From the NCBI GenBank assembly GCA_001045525.1, contig LDWW01000001.1, positions 248,001-312,000 on the forward strand: a DNA stretch of 64,000 bases, written 5' to 3'. Shown one piece after another: positions 39,225 to 47,325 of the stretch. The stretch comes from Chitinispirillum alkaliphilum. Its GTDB lineage: Bacteria > Fibrobacterota > Chitinivibrionia > Chitinivibrionales > Chitinispirillaceae. The notes under the pieces are model-generated. The model did not search any database and was not told the origin of the DNA. It saw only the letters and a list, made by a program, of their open reading frames with translations. Position 1 is the first letter of the stretch. Every line of letters starts with the position of its first letter. A program made the position numbers and the translations under genes.

Positions 39225-39256
39225 TTTAAGTTCCCCCCTTGTTTGGTCGATACATT

Positions 39257-39283
39257 TAAAAGAAGTTTGCAGAGTGCCGGATC
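39257..39283 (+). promoter_or_regulatory. Candidate sigma-28 (FliA) promoter of the flagellin gene
   Basis: TAAA (39257-39260), exactly 15 nt, then GCCGGATC (39276-39283) matches the flagellar consensus TAAA-N15-GCCGATAA at all four -35 bases and most -10 bases. It lies about 105 bp before the flagellin ATG, giving a long leader. Confidence 0.6.
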
Positions 39284-39387
39284 AAAAGTGCCGGCAAAAG
39301 AAAAGAGAGAATGGCAAGGATGCCATGATTAAATCAAACGATAATACCTTTAACGCAGAGGTGTTATCATAACAAGGAGGTTCTTCC

Positions 39388-40236
39388 ATGCGTATCAATC
39401 ATAACATTTCATCAATGGTAACTCAGGGAACCCTTAACAGAGTTAACCGCGAGATGTCCACTTCTCTTGAACGGTTGTCTACAGGTCTTCGTATTAACCG
39501 TGCAAGTGATGATGCTGCAGGTCTTGGTGTTTCTGAAAACCTCCGTACACAGGTCAGAGGTACAGCTCAGGCAAGACGTAATGCTCAGGACGGTATCGCT
39601 GCCCTTACTATTGCTGAAGGTGCTGCAAACGAGATTTCTGATATCTTACAGCGTATGCGTGAACTGGCTGTGCAGTCTGCTAATGACACTCTTACAGACA
39701 CAGAACGGGCGTACACCAATCAGGAGTTTCAGCAGCTTATTTCTGAAATCGACCGTATCGCGGAAGTTACCAACTACAATGGTATGAAACTGATCTCTGA
39801 TACAGAAGGTCACACTACCAATACCAGGTTTGGAGTTGGTGAAGGATCAAATGTGTGGATTGATGCCAATGCAAGCGATAGTGACAGAATTCAGGTCCAG
39901 ATTGCAGTTCTCTCAACAGAAGGTCTGAACATTGATGATCAGGACCTTACTGATCAGGCTTCTTCTGTGGAGGCTATCACAGCGCTGGATGCAGCCATTG
40001 ACGATGTGAACACTATGCGTTCTGATATGGGAGCTTACATCAATCGTTTGGATCATGCAATTAACAACCTGACAATCTCCAATACTAACCAGCAGGCTGC
40101 AGAATCTCTGATACGTGATGTGGACTTTGCTCACGAGAGTTCAAGATTCACCCGTAATCAGATCCTGACTCAGTCCGGTACAGCTATGCTTGCTCAGGCA
40201 AATATGGTTCCTCAGAGTGTATTGTCACTCATCTGA
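39388..40236 (+). CDS. fliC: Flagellin
   Basis: A 282-residue flagellar filament subunit. The conserved N-terminal D0/D1 half (MRINHNISSMVTQGTLNRVN; LSTGLRINRASDDAAGLGVSE) and C-terminal half (IRDVDFAHESSRFTRNQIL; QANMVPQSVLSLI) are joined by a very short central part, so the exposed D2/D3 domains are absent. ACAAGGAGG lies 8 nt before the ATG, a near-perfect ribosome-binding site. Exported through the flagellar secretion system without a cleaved signal. It is preceded by a sigma-28-like promoter and followed by a terminator, so it is monocistronic. Symbol assigned by family (fliC/hag type). Confidence 0.95.
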   Translation: MRINHNISSMVTQGTLNRVNREMSTSLERLSTGLRINRASDDAAGLGVSENLRTQVRGTAQARRNAQDGIAALTIAEGAANEISDILQRMRELAVQSANDTLTDTERAYTNQEFQQLISEIDRIAEVTNYNGMKLISDTEGHTTNTRFGVGEGSNVWIDANASDSDRIQVQIAVLSTEGLNIDDQDLTDQASSVEAITALDAAIDDVNTMRSDMGAYINRLDHAINNLTISNTNQQAAESLIRDVDFAHESSRFTRNQILTQSGTAMLAQANMVPQSVLSLI

Positions 40237-40263
40237 TTTTTAGTCAGGCAGGTAAGTAAAATC

Positions 40264-40295
40264 AAAAGCGGTGCAGAATTTCTGTACCGCTTTTT
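40264..40295. terminator. Bidirectional rho-independent terminator
   Basis: AAAAGCGGTGCAG (40264-40276) pairs with CTGTACCGCTTTT (40282-40294), with T runs on both strands. It ends flagellin (plus) and the rRNA methyltransferase gene (minus). Confidence 0.85.
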
Positions 40296-40297
40296 CT

Positions 40298-41104
40298 CTA
40301 TCGTTCGGATTCGGGAAAGCCTCTCTGGCGCATGCACTCGTACATAAGCACAGCAGAAGCGGCTGAAACGTTAAGAGACTGAGCTGCACCGGTCATGGGG
40401 ATTTTTAAATGTGTGGTGCAGAGCTTATCGAGGTAAGGAGGGATACCGCGGTTTTCTCCACCACAGACCAGTATAATCGGACCGGTCAGATCTGCTGCAT
40501 CAGGCTGTTCGCCTTTTGTCATATGGGCTCCTGCAATGGTGAAGTCTTGTTTGAGAAGCTCTTTTAGGAACCCTTCGAGATTCCTTGGTTTTCCAACCGC
40601 AAGATGCTCGATCATTCCTGCGGAACTTCTTGCAACAGAGGCATTGAGAGGCACTGTGTTTTTTCGTTCAAGAAGCATGGCATCCACTCCAAAAGCTACT
40701 GCAGAGCGTATTATTGCGCCAAGGTTCAGCGGGTCTTCAACTGAAGCTGCGACAAGTAGAAGTGGTGATTTTTTCCGGGAGATGATTTGTTTCAGTTCAT
40801 CAGGGCTTGAGTAGGGTTTTATGCTGCAGAATGCCACTACTCCCTGGTGTCTGCTGCTTCCGCTAAGAGAGTTTAGCTTAATCTCCGGGACCAGATTGTA
40901 ATTGAGGCGCTCTTTTCTGCTGGTCTTGATCAGGTTAAAAAGATCTTCATTTTTTTTATCTTTATCGAAGTATATATGTTCAATATCCTGTTTTCTGGTT
41001 TTGATCAGTTCTCTGACTGCATGAACACCATAGATCGGAATGTCGGTCTGATTCATCTTTATGCCCATTTCGTTGTAAATGTTGGTTTCTGAGAAGGCTT
41101 TCAC
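40298..41104 (-). CDS. rlmB: SpoU-family 23S rRNA 2'-O-ribose methyltransferase (RlmB-like)
   Basis: A 268-residue SPOUT enzyme predicted to methylate the ribose of G2251 in 23S rRNA. N-terminal substrate-binding domain (YGVHAVRELI; KLNSLSGSSRHQGVVAF) and catalytic knot with VEDPLNLGAIIRSAVAFGVD, LVCGGENRGI and IPMTGAAQSLNVSAASAV, the three SpoU motifs. The GTG at 41104 has AGGA upstream; ATGs at 41068 and 41056 are alternatives and the latter best fits family length. RlmB and TrmH-like paralogues are hard to separate without alignment. Confidence 0.85.
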   Translation of the reverse strand: MKAFSETNIYNEMGIKMNQTDIPIYGVHAVRELIKTRKQDIEHIYFDKDKKNEDLFNLIKTSRKERLNYNLVPEIKLNSLSGSSRHQGVVAFCSIKPYSSPDELKQIISRKKSPLLLVAASVEDPLNLGAIIRSAVAFGVDAMLLERKNTVPLNASVARSSAGMIEHLAVGKPRNLEGFLKELLKQDFTIAGAHMTKGEQPDAADLTGPIILVCGGENRGIPPYLDKLCTTHLKIPMTGAAQSLNVSAASAVLMYECMRQRGFPESER

Positions 41105-41150
41105 ATATTTTTCCTAACAATACAATATAAATCGGATCCGGAGGTTTCTT

Positions 41151-41345
41151 ATGGGATTTATCGGCACGCAGGAATTATTGATAATTCTGCTCATAGTAAT
41201 TGTTTTGTTTGGGGCAAAGAAGATTCCTGAACTGGCCAGGGGATTGGGCAATGGTATCAGGGAGTTCAGAAAAGCTTCTTCTGAAATCGACAAACCCATT
41301 GATACAGGGATGGACAAGCAGAGTAATGAGGAAAGTGGTAATTAG
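41151..41345 (+). CDS. tatA: Twin-arginine translocase subunit TatA
   Basis: A 64-residue inner-membrane protein with one N-terminal helix (about 8-22), the [20 protein letters not shown] hinge and amphipathic helix, and a short polar tail. It forms the pore-like assembly that moves folded proteins. CGGAGG precedes the ATG. First gene of a tatA-tatC-tatB-like operon. Confidence 0.93.
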   Translation: MGFIGTQELLIILLIVIVLFGAKKIPELARGLGNGIREFRKASSEIDKPIDTGMDKQSNEESGN

Positions 41346-41391
41346 ACCAGGTCGCTTTTAGAGATGGAAATGGAGATCCGCTGATTCAGTT

Positions 41392-42120
41392 ATGAAATCA
41401 TGCTCAGACAGAGAGATGACTTTCCTGGAACATCTGGAAGAGTTGCGGTGGGTATTGATAAAAATTGCTGCATCTATTCTGCTTTTTGCTATACCATCAA
41501 TTCTTTACTGGAGAGAGATTTTTGACCTCCTGATGGTATTTCCGCTTCGCTTCACTGCGCCAACACCTGTTTTTATCTATACAAATCCCGCACAGGGTAT
41601 AGTGCTCAGTGTAAAAATAGCCCTTGCTTCAGCGGTCATATGTGCTGCGCCTTTTATATTCTATCAAGTATGGAAATTTCTCTCTCCGGCCCTGAAAACC
41701 GGGGAGAAAAGATTACTGCTTCCGGTTGCGGTTGCCTCGACACTCCTTTTCCTGGCTGGAGTGGCCTTTTGTTATTTTACTCTTCCATTTGTGCTGCAGT
41801 TTCTTATCGCCTATGCATCCGGAATACTTGAACCGATGTTCAGGGCTGATGAGTATCTTGGGTTTATGCTCAAGATCGCACTCTCTCTGGGATTTGTCTT
41901 TCAATTACCGGTAATATCCTTCATCCTTGCACGTAGCGGTATAATAACCCATTCATTTCTTATCAGAAATTCAAATTACGCAGTAATCACCATGTTCATA
42001 GTTGCAGCCCTCCTGACACCACCGGATATCTTCTCTCAGATTATGATTGTGCTGCCGCTGTCGCTGCTTTATGGCTTGAGTATAGTTATCGCCCTGATTG
42101 CCGGGAGAAAGTCCACTTGA
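41392..42120 (+). CDS. tatC: Twin-arginine translocase subunit TatC
   Basis: A 242-residue inner-membrane protein with six hydrophobic segments. The signature MTFLEHLEELRWVLIK lies at the N-terminus and the first periplasmic loop contains the conserved FTAPTPVFIYTNPAQG region. It recognises twin-arginine signal peptides. ATG 41392 is used; ATG 41416, directly before TFLEHLEELR, is an alternative. The stop overlaps the start of the next gene (TTGA), so the two are translationally coupled. Confidence 0.95.
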   Translation: MKSCSDREMTFLEHLEELRWVLIKIAASILLFAIPSILYWREIFDLLMVFPLRFTAPTPVFIYTNPAQGIVLSVKIALASAVICAAPFIFYQVWKFLSPALKTGEKRLLLPVAVASTLLFLAGVAFCYFTLPFVLQFLIAYASGILEPMFRADEYLGFMLKIALSLGFVFQLPVISFILARSGIITHSFLIRNSNYAVITMFIVAALLTPPDIFSQIMIVLPLSLLYGLSIVIALIAGRKST

Positions 42121-42932
42121 ACACAGGAATTGGTTTTTCAGAGATAATTCTGATATTCACTCTTGTTCTGCTTTTATTCGGATCAAAGGAGCTGCCACGG
42201 TTTTTCAGGGAGGCTGGCAGGTTGATCTCTTTGTTCAGAAGCTACAGAGATCAAATCAAGAGTGAATTTGACAAGGTCACCTTGCCGTTAGAATCGCAGT
42301 ATAGTGAAAAAGAAAAAAAACAGCAGCTCAGGGCTCATTTCTCAAGCCGTAGAGACCGTATCGAAAAGAAAAAGCAGACAGAGCTTTCTTCAATGATTCA
42401 TGCATCGATACTCTCACTCAGTTTATTCAACTCCTCACGTTCGGTTATGGTATATTGTAGCAAGGGTTCAGAAGCGGATACTTTCGATCTGATAGATGAA
42501 ATGCTCTGCAGGGGAAAGAGGGTGATAGTTCCTTTCTGCAGAGATGGAGGCAATCAGATTGGTATTGCGGAGATCAAGGACTCTTCGAAGGAACTGGTCA
42601 GGGGTAAGTATGGTATACCAGAACCGCTTGAGAGTCTTAGAGATAATTTTCTTAAAAGTGATATCGACATTGTTCTGTGTCCCGGAGTGGCCTTTGACAG
42701 ATACGGTATGCGCCTGGGTTGGGGCGGAGGGTACTATGACAGATTTTTAGGTGAGTTAAAGGGTAAAACCCCGATAATTGGCCTCGCATTCAATTGTCAG
42801 ATCAGCTCTGTTCCGCTCCCAGTGAATAGGCACGACATCTCAGTTGATGAGGTAATTACAGAATCGGGACCCCTGTTGGGCTTTTGTAAACCAGATTTGG
42901 AACCACACTATCCTGTTTCGGAGTTGACTTAA
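42117..42932 (+). CDS. Fusion of a TatA/TatB-like membrane domain and 5-formyltetrahydrofolate cyclo-ligase
   Basis: A 271-residue protein joining two functions. Residues 1-60 are a TatA/B-like unit: membrane helix 8-22, FGSKELPRFFREAGRLISLF hinge and amphipathic helix. Given tatA and tatC just upstream, this is the likely TatB. Residues about 64-252 are 5-formyl-THF cyclo-ligase (ATP-dependent conversion to 5,10-methenyl-THF), with KKQQLRAHFSSRR at the start and the motif RYGMRLGWGGGYYDRF (194-210 region). The frame is continuous, with no stop or good internal start between domains. Start is TTG 42117, overlapping the tatC stop. The enzyme half would be tethered to the inner face of the membrane. 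I know of no role linking the two activities. Confidence 0.88.
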   Translation: MNTGIGFSEIILIFTLVLLLFGSKELPRFFREAGRLISLFRSYRDQIKSEFDKVTLPLESQYSEKEKKQQLRAHFSSRRDRIEKKKQTELSSMIHASILSLSLFNSSRSVMVYCSKGSEADTFDLIDEMLCRGKRVIVPFCRDGGNQIGIAEIKDSSKELVRGKYGIPEPLESLRDNFLKSDIDIVLCPGVAFDRYGMRLGWGGGYYDRFLGELKGKTPIIGLAFNCQISSVPLPVNRHDISVDEVITESGPLLGFCKPDLEPHYPVSELT

Positions 42933-43748
42933 ATGGGCACGATTCTTTTGGGTGTTCTCATTGTGCTGCTTTTGATTTTGCTCATTGCCCTCTTTGGCAC
43001 TTTTACATTTCGCCTCTTCTTATCATATGACAAAGGTTTCAGGGGAAAGGTTTATCTCAAATGGATCAGCTCTTTTTTCATTTCCTTAGAGTATGATACG
43101 GGGGAGGAGCTGGTATCAGGAAGAATTTTGGGGAAGCGATTTGGTGCAAAAGAAGACAGGGGTGAAGCTGAAGAAGACTCTGAATATCAGTTTAGTGAGC
43201 CTGACACGGAGAAAGAGAGTGCACCTGTTGAAGATTATATACCGGAAAGGCCTCAGGAGGATTATGTTCCTGATACGGGGGATAAGATTGAAACCAAAGA
43301 TGAGCCCATTGAAAAAAAAGAGAAAAAAGCGAAGAAAAGAGATGGTGCCCAAAAAAAGGATAATCTGATTTTTATGATCCGCAATAAGCGATGGAGGGAT
43401 AAGATTCTTAACTGGCTTAAGCGGGTGATGAGGAGTTTACTCCGTCTGATAAAATTTGAACGGTTAAAAGTGTATGGAAAAGCGGGCTTTTGTGATCCTG
43501 TACTCACAGGGAAGATGTTTGGGTATTTGGTAGCCGTAAAATCTGCCATGGCTTTGGAGAAACGCAGTTATCAAATCAATATAGAGCCGGTTTTTATGAA
43601 AGATCATATAGAGTTTGAATCTGAGGTGGGTTTCAAATCCTCGCTCTGGAGGGTGTGTGTTCCGCTTCTAACTGCAACTTTTCTCTTCCCCTATATCTCC
43701 ACCTACAGACTTTGGAAAAAGGCTGGGAAAAAAGATCTGAAATCCTAA
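42933..43748 (+). CDS. DUF2953-like membrane protein
   Basis: A 271-residue protein of unknown function. One N-terminal helix (about 3-25) is followed by a short beta-rich part, a long low-complexity charged linker (about 75-145; runs of Glu then Lys) and a C-terminal region (KVYGKAGFCDPVLTGKMFGY; INIEPVF) that resembles DUF2953 proteins, known in Firmicutes near sporulation genes but not understood. A second hydrophobic segment lies near the C-terminus. The ATG follows the previous stop without a gap, so it belongs to the tat operon transcript. Confidence 0.6.
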   Translation: MGTILLGVLIVLLLILLIALFGTFTFRLFLSYDKGFRGKVYLKWISSFFISLEYDTGEELVSGRILGKRFGAKEDRGEAEEDSEYQFSEPDTEKESAPVEDYIPERPQEDYVPDTGDKIETKDEPIEKKEKKAKKRDGAQKKDNLIFMIRNKRWRDKILNWLKRVMRSLLRLIKFERLKVYGKAGFCDPVLTGKMFGYLVAVKSAMALEKRSYQINIEPVFMKDHIEFESEVGFKSSLWRVCVPLLTATFLFPYISTYRLWKKAGKKDLKS

Positions 43749-43899
43749 AAGGCTTAATGCTGCGCTCCATTTTTTTTCTGGAATTATAAATGTTAGCCCA
43801 TGATGAAGCACAAAATCGCTTGCGGATTTTATATCCGGCTGGTCTTTACATCCTGTACTTTTTATGGAGAAACAGAAAACTAACGGGGTATGCGGGCAA

Positions 43900-43935
43900 A
43901 AAAATAAGGGACTCTCACATTGTGAAAGTCCCTTA
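43900..43935 (-). terminator. Rho-independent terminator of tRNA-Glu
   Basis: AAGGGACTCTCACA (43907-43920) pairs with TGTGAAAGTCCCTT (43921-43934) with one mismatch; on the minus strand a TTATTTTTTTG tract follows. The 150 bp between it and the DUF2953 gene show nothing else. Confidence 0.8.
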
Positions 43936-44010
43936 TGGTACTCCCTAGGGGAATCGAACCCCTGTTGCAAGAATGAAAATCTTGAGTCCTAACCACTAGA
44001 CGAAGGGAGC
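43936..44010 (-). tRNA. tRNA-Glu (anticodon TTC) with encoded CCA
   Basis: Minus-strand cloverleaf: acceptor GCTCCCT/AGGGAGT (G-T first pair), D-loop CTAGTGGTTAGGA, anticodon stem CAAGA/TCTTG with loop TTTTCAT (anticodon TTC), T-arm AGGGGTTCGATTCCCCT, discriminator A. CCA is encoded at 43938-43936. Confidence 0.95.
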
Positions 44011-44083
44011 GTTAATTTCAAAGAGAAAAAAATATACATCAGCGTTTGGCTTAGCGCAATGGTTTTTTTTAATTTTATAGAAT

Positions 44084-44455
44084 ATGAAGAAAAAAACACC
44101 TTTCAAAAAGACTTTTACTGAAAAAATGTGGCTTTCGCATTCGATTTCAGGCGTAGTAATAATATTTTATATTCTGATGCAGCTTTTTCTTTCAGGGTTA
44201 CTTCTAAGTGGTGAGGAAAGATTTAACAGCTTTATCTCAAAACTCCATCACCCTGTTGTGCTGGTTTTTGAGATGCTGTTCATTGCTGCGGTCCTTTTTC
44301 ACAGTTTCAATGGTATAAGAGTTATCCTTCTCAATATCGGATTGTATCCTGATGATAGCAAAGCCATGTCATATACTGTGCTGTTTGTCTTTGTAGTCCT
44401 GTTCCTGCTTCATGTATTGAGAGCTCTGGAGAATTTTACTGTTGTCATACTCTGA
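44084..44455 (+). CDS. sdhC: Succinate dehydrogenase/fumarate reductase cytochrome b subunit (SdhC-like)
   Basis: A 123-residue protein with three membrane helices. EKMWLSHSISGVVIIFYI and VLFHSFNGIRVILLNIG carry the two conserved SdhC features, including the His (HSFNG) that would ligate heme b and the quinone-site SxxxxR-like region. It anchors the flavoprotein and iron-sulfur subunits and exchanges electrons with quinone. No good ribosome-binding site is seen at the ATG. Its end overlaps the start of the small anchor gene by 14 bp. Confidence 0.85.
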   Translation: MKKKTPFKKTFTEKMWLSHSISGVVIIFYILMQLFLSGLLLSGEERFNSFISKLHHPVVLVFEMLFIAAVLFHSFNGIRVILLNIGLYPDDSKAMSYTVLFVFVVLFLLHVLRALENFTVVIL

Positions 44456-44842
44456 AAAACCCACTGATCTTTTGAAAAAAATCTCTGTAGTCATTACACT
44501 TATAAAAACCGACAGGCAAGCGGCTCAATGGTTGTTTCAAAGGGTATCCGGAGCAGTCCTGTTTTTCCTGATAATTTTTCATTCTCACTTCATTATGCCT
44601 GGTTTTTTCTCCGGGGGCAATTGGTCCTATACTGATTATATTTTCGCTCTTAGCACCCCAATAAATAAGATCATAACAATTTTGTTTTTTCGTTTGCATT
44701 AGCACACGGGTATTTAGGGTTAAACACTGTTGTTAATAGTGTTGCTGTGAACAGGTTATTTGTTCGGGTTATAAAGATTTTCTATCTTACCCTCTCACTT
44801 TCATTTTTGATTGCCACTTTGATAGTGCTGGTGAGGTTATGA
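44442..44842 (+). pseudogene. sdhD: Succinate dehydrogenase small membrane anchor (SdhD-like), interrupted by a -1 frameshift
   Basis: The first 86 codons (TTG 44442) give an anchor N-terminus with QWLFQRVSGAVLFFLIIFHSH and stop at 44702. The other frame continues at once with [20 protein letters not shown] and a final membrane helix, ending in a TGA that overlaps the sdhA ATG by 4 bp, as expected for a coupled operon. One extra T in the T6 run at 44685-44690 restores a complete anchor of about 133 residues with three helices and the histidine of HGYLGL. Either the base is missing from the sequence, or the gene is broken, or it is read by slippage. Confidence 0.8.
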
Positions 44843-46572
44843 ATAGTGATATTTTGATAAAGAATGTATCAACTTATGAGTGTGATGTTCTTGTCATTGG
44901 TGCAGGTATAGCGGGTCTTCAGGCCGCGCTTCAAATATCGCCCGATTACAGGATCGCAGTGTTGTCTAAAGTTTTCCCGGTTCGCTCTCATTCCGGAGCA
45001 GCCCAGGGCGGGATCGCTGCAGCTCTTGGAAATTGTGGCCGTGATGAAATTTCATGGCACATATATGATACATTACGGGGCAGTGACAGTTTGGCTGACA
45101 AGAATGCGGTAGAGTATATGTGCAACAATGCACCTCAAACGGTCATTGAACTGGAAAATATGGGAGTTCCTTTTTCCAGAACCGAATCTGGTTCTATTAT
45201 ACAAAGACGATTCGGCGGGCACACATCGGATTATGGCAGGAATTCAAACGTAAACAGGGTGTGTTTTTCTGCAGACAGAACGGGCCATGCGATACTCTCA
45301 ACTCTCTGGGGAGAATGCCTGAAACGGAAAATACCTTTCTTCTCTGAATATTTTGTTTTCTCCCTTTTGATAAATGACGGAGTTTGTGGCGGAGTCGCAG
45401 CATGGGATATAATCAGGGGAGGAATAACTGTTTTCAGATCAAAAGCCGTAGTATTGGCCACCGGAGGTTATTCACGAATTTATGATTTCACCACCAACCC
45501 CTATATAAACACCGGGGATGGTGCTGCGCTGGTGTTAAACCATGGGATACCACTTCAGGATATGGAATTTATTCAGTTTCATCCTACAGCTTTACATCCA
45601 TCAGGAATTCTTATAAGTGAAACAGCCCGGGCTGAAGGAGGGATTCTCCTCAATGGCAGGGGTGAGCGATTTATGGAGCGTTGTCAACCTGTTTTGAAAG
45701 AGCTCGCTTATCGTGATAAGGTCTCAAGAGCGATACAGTCTGAAATCGACAAGGGGAATGGGGTCGGGGGTGAGGATTATGTGCATCTGGACCTCAGAGG
45801 TGTTGGAGCAGGTAAGATTTCCCGGTGCATGCCCCAGATAAGAGAAATCGCACTTAAGTTTGCTGGGATCGATCCGGCAGATAGTCCCCTGTCAGTCAGG
45901 CCTGCAGCTCATTATTCAATGGGTGGTATTCCGGTTTCTCTCAATGGGAAAGTGCTTCTTGATGGCAGGTCTCAAGAGGCAACCGGGCTGTACGCATGCG
46001 GTGAAGCAGCATGTGTTTCGGTACACGGGGCCAACAGGCTTGGTTGCAACTCTCTGCTTGAAGCTGCGTTTTTCGGGAAAATAACAGGTCAGAGTGTGGA
46101 TCAGTATATAAAAAATTTCTCAGGATCAGTGCCTGGTCAAACAGGTTTATCTCTGCATATCTCAGACAGGATAGAGCAGCTATTGTCCTGCAGCAAAACT
46201 AACTGTGAACTGCCCGTAATCAAACAGAGATTTCAAAGGAGTATGTCTGCTTTTTGTGGCATTTTTCGCGATAAAACAGCTCTAAGCAAAGGATGTGACG
46301 ACCTTTTGGATATAAGTACATCTTTGGGGGAATGGTGTGTGAAAGACAGGGGAGTGGTATATAACAGTGAGTTGATCGAAGCGTTAGAGCTTCAGAATAT
46401 GATTGTATTGGCCCGGGCAACTCTTCTATCTGCGTTGCACAGAAAAGAGAGCAGGGGAGCGCACTACAGAACGGATTATCCTCTTAAAAATGACGAAAAA
46501 TGGAAAAAACACTCCCTGGTGTGTTATATTTCGGATGAGTATAGTGTGGATTACAAACCTGTGAAGGCATAA
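44839..46572 (+). CDS. sdhA: Succinate dehydrogenase/fumarate reductase flavoprotein subunit
   Basis: A 577-residue FAD enzyme on the cytoplasmic face. [17 protein letters not shown] binds [19 protein letters not shown] carries the flavin-linked His; [13 protein letters not shown] and [18 protein letters not shown] form the active site; HYSMGGI and [13 protein letters not shown] are near the C-terminal FAD site. It interconverts succinate and fumarate. Direction cannot be told from sequence; in an anaerobe fumarate reduction is plausible. Order C-D-A-B as in Proteobacteria. Confidence 0.96.
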   Translation: MNSDILIKNVSTYECDVLVIGAGIAGLQAALQISPDYRIAVLSKVFPVRSHSGAAQGGIAAALGNCGRDEISWHIYDTLRGSDSLADKNAVEYMCNNAPQTVIELENMGVPFSRTESGSIIQRRFGGHTSDYGRNSNVNRVCFSADRTGHAILSTLWGECLKRKIPFFSEYFVFSLLINDGVCGGVAAWDIIRGGITVFRSKAVVLATGGYSRIYDFTTNPYINTGDGAALVLNHGIPLQDMEFIQFHPTALHPSGILISETARAEGGILLNGRGERFMERCQPVLKELAYRDKVSRAIQSEIDKGNGVGGEDYVHLDLRGVGAGKISRCMPQIREIALKFAGIDPADSPLSVRPAAHYSMGGIPVSLNGKVLLDGRSQEATGLYACGEAACVSVHGANRLGCNSLLEAAFFGKITGQSVDQYIKNFSGSVPGQTGLSLHISDRIEQLLSCSKTNCELPVIKQRFQRSMSAFCGIFRDKTALSKGCDDLLDISTSLGEWCVKDRGVVYNSELIEALELQNMIVLARATLLSALHRKESRGAHYRTDYPLKNDEKWKKHSLVCYISDEYSVDYKPVKA

Positions 46573-46576
46573 GATT

Positions 46577-47302
46577 TTGTCAGAGTTGTATGAATTTCAA
46601 ATTGAGCGATGTAATTCCGAACGTAAAAAGGGACGGATAGAATTCTCAAGATTTCACCTCGAAGTAAAAGCTTCCACTACGGTTCTTGAGTGCCTCATAA
46701 AGCTCAAGGATGAATCAGACAGCACACTATCTTTCAGGAAATCATGCAGAAGTGGTATTTGTGGGTCGTGTGCTATGAATATTAACGGTGTAAACAGGCT
46801 GGCTTGTGAAACGTCGCTGATTTCATTAAAGAAAAAGCGGGTTTTTTTACGCCCGCTACCTTCTTTTAAGGTGATAAAGGATCTTGTGGTAGATATGTCA
46901 TCCTTTTTTGAAGCGTTTGAGCTTATAAAACCTTATATTTATAATAGCCTCAGCGATTCACTCATTTCGCAAAGCAAACAGTCAATTCCCCAACGAACGG
47001 CTTTGGATGGAGCGTATGAGTGTATCCATTGCGGAGCATGTAACAGTACATGTCCTGTTTTCCGTAAAGACAATCTGTTTTGCGGGCCGGCAGCTTTGCT
47101 GAAACTCTACCGTTATCTGATCGATTCCCGGGACAGGGGCTGGAAAGAGAGGCTTGAGGTATTGACCTCAATGGATGGTTTATGGAAATGCAGGTCTGTG
47201 TATGCCTGCACAGAAGTTTGTCCCAAAGGGCTTAACCCCGGGGCTGTGATCGATAAATTGAAGCGTATAATATTGTCTGATAGGTTAAAATTGTCTGTAT
47301 AA
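46577..47302 (+). CDS. sdhB: Succinate dehydrogenase/fumarate reductase iron-sulfur subunit
   Basis: A 241-residue electron-transfer subunit. The [2Fe-2S] motif reads SCRSGICGSCAMNINGVNRL with a further Cys, and the C-terminal ferredoxin-like part has CIHCGACNSTCP and CTEVCPKGLNP for the [4Fe-4S] and [3Fe-4S] clusters. Start TTG 46577 lies 4 bp after sdhA, with GAAGG upstream. Passes electrons between FAD and quinone. Confidence 0.95.
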   Translation: MSELYEFQIERCNSERKKGRIEFSRFHLEVKASTTVLECLIKLKDESDSTLSFRKSCRSGICGSCAMNINGVNRLACETSLISLKKKRVFLRPLPSFKVIKDLVVDMSSFFEAFELIKPYIYNSLSDSLISQSKQSIPQRTALDGAYECIHCGACNSTCPVFRKDNLFCGPAALLKLYRYLIDSRDRGWKERLEVLTSMDGLWKCRSVYACTEVCPKGLNPGAVIDKLKRIILSDRLKLSV

Positions 47303-47325
47303 ATTAAACTCAAAGGTGTTGTTGC

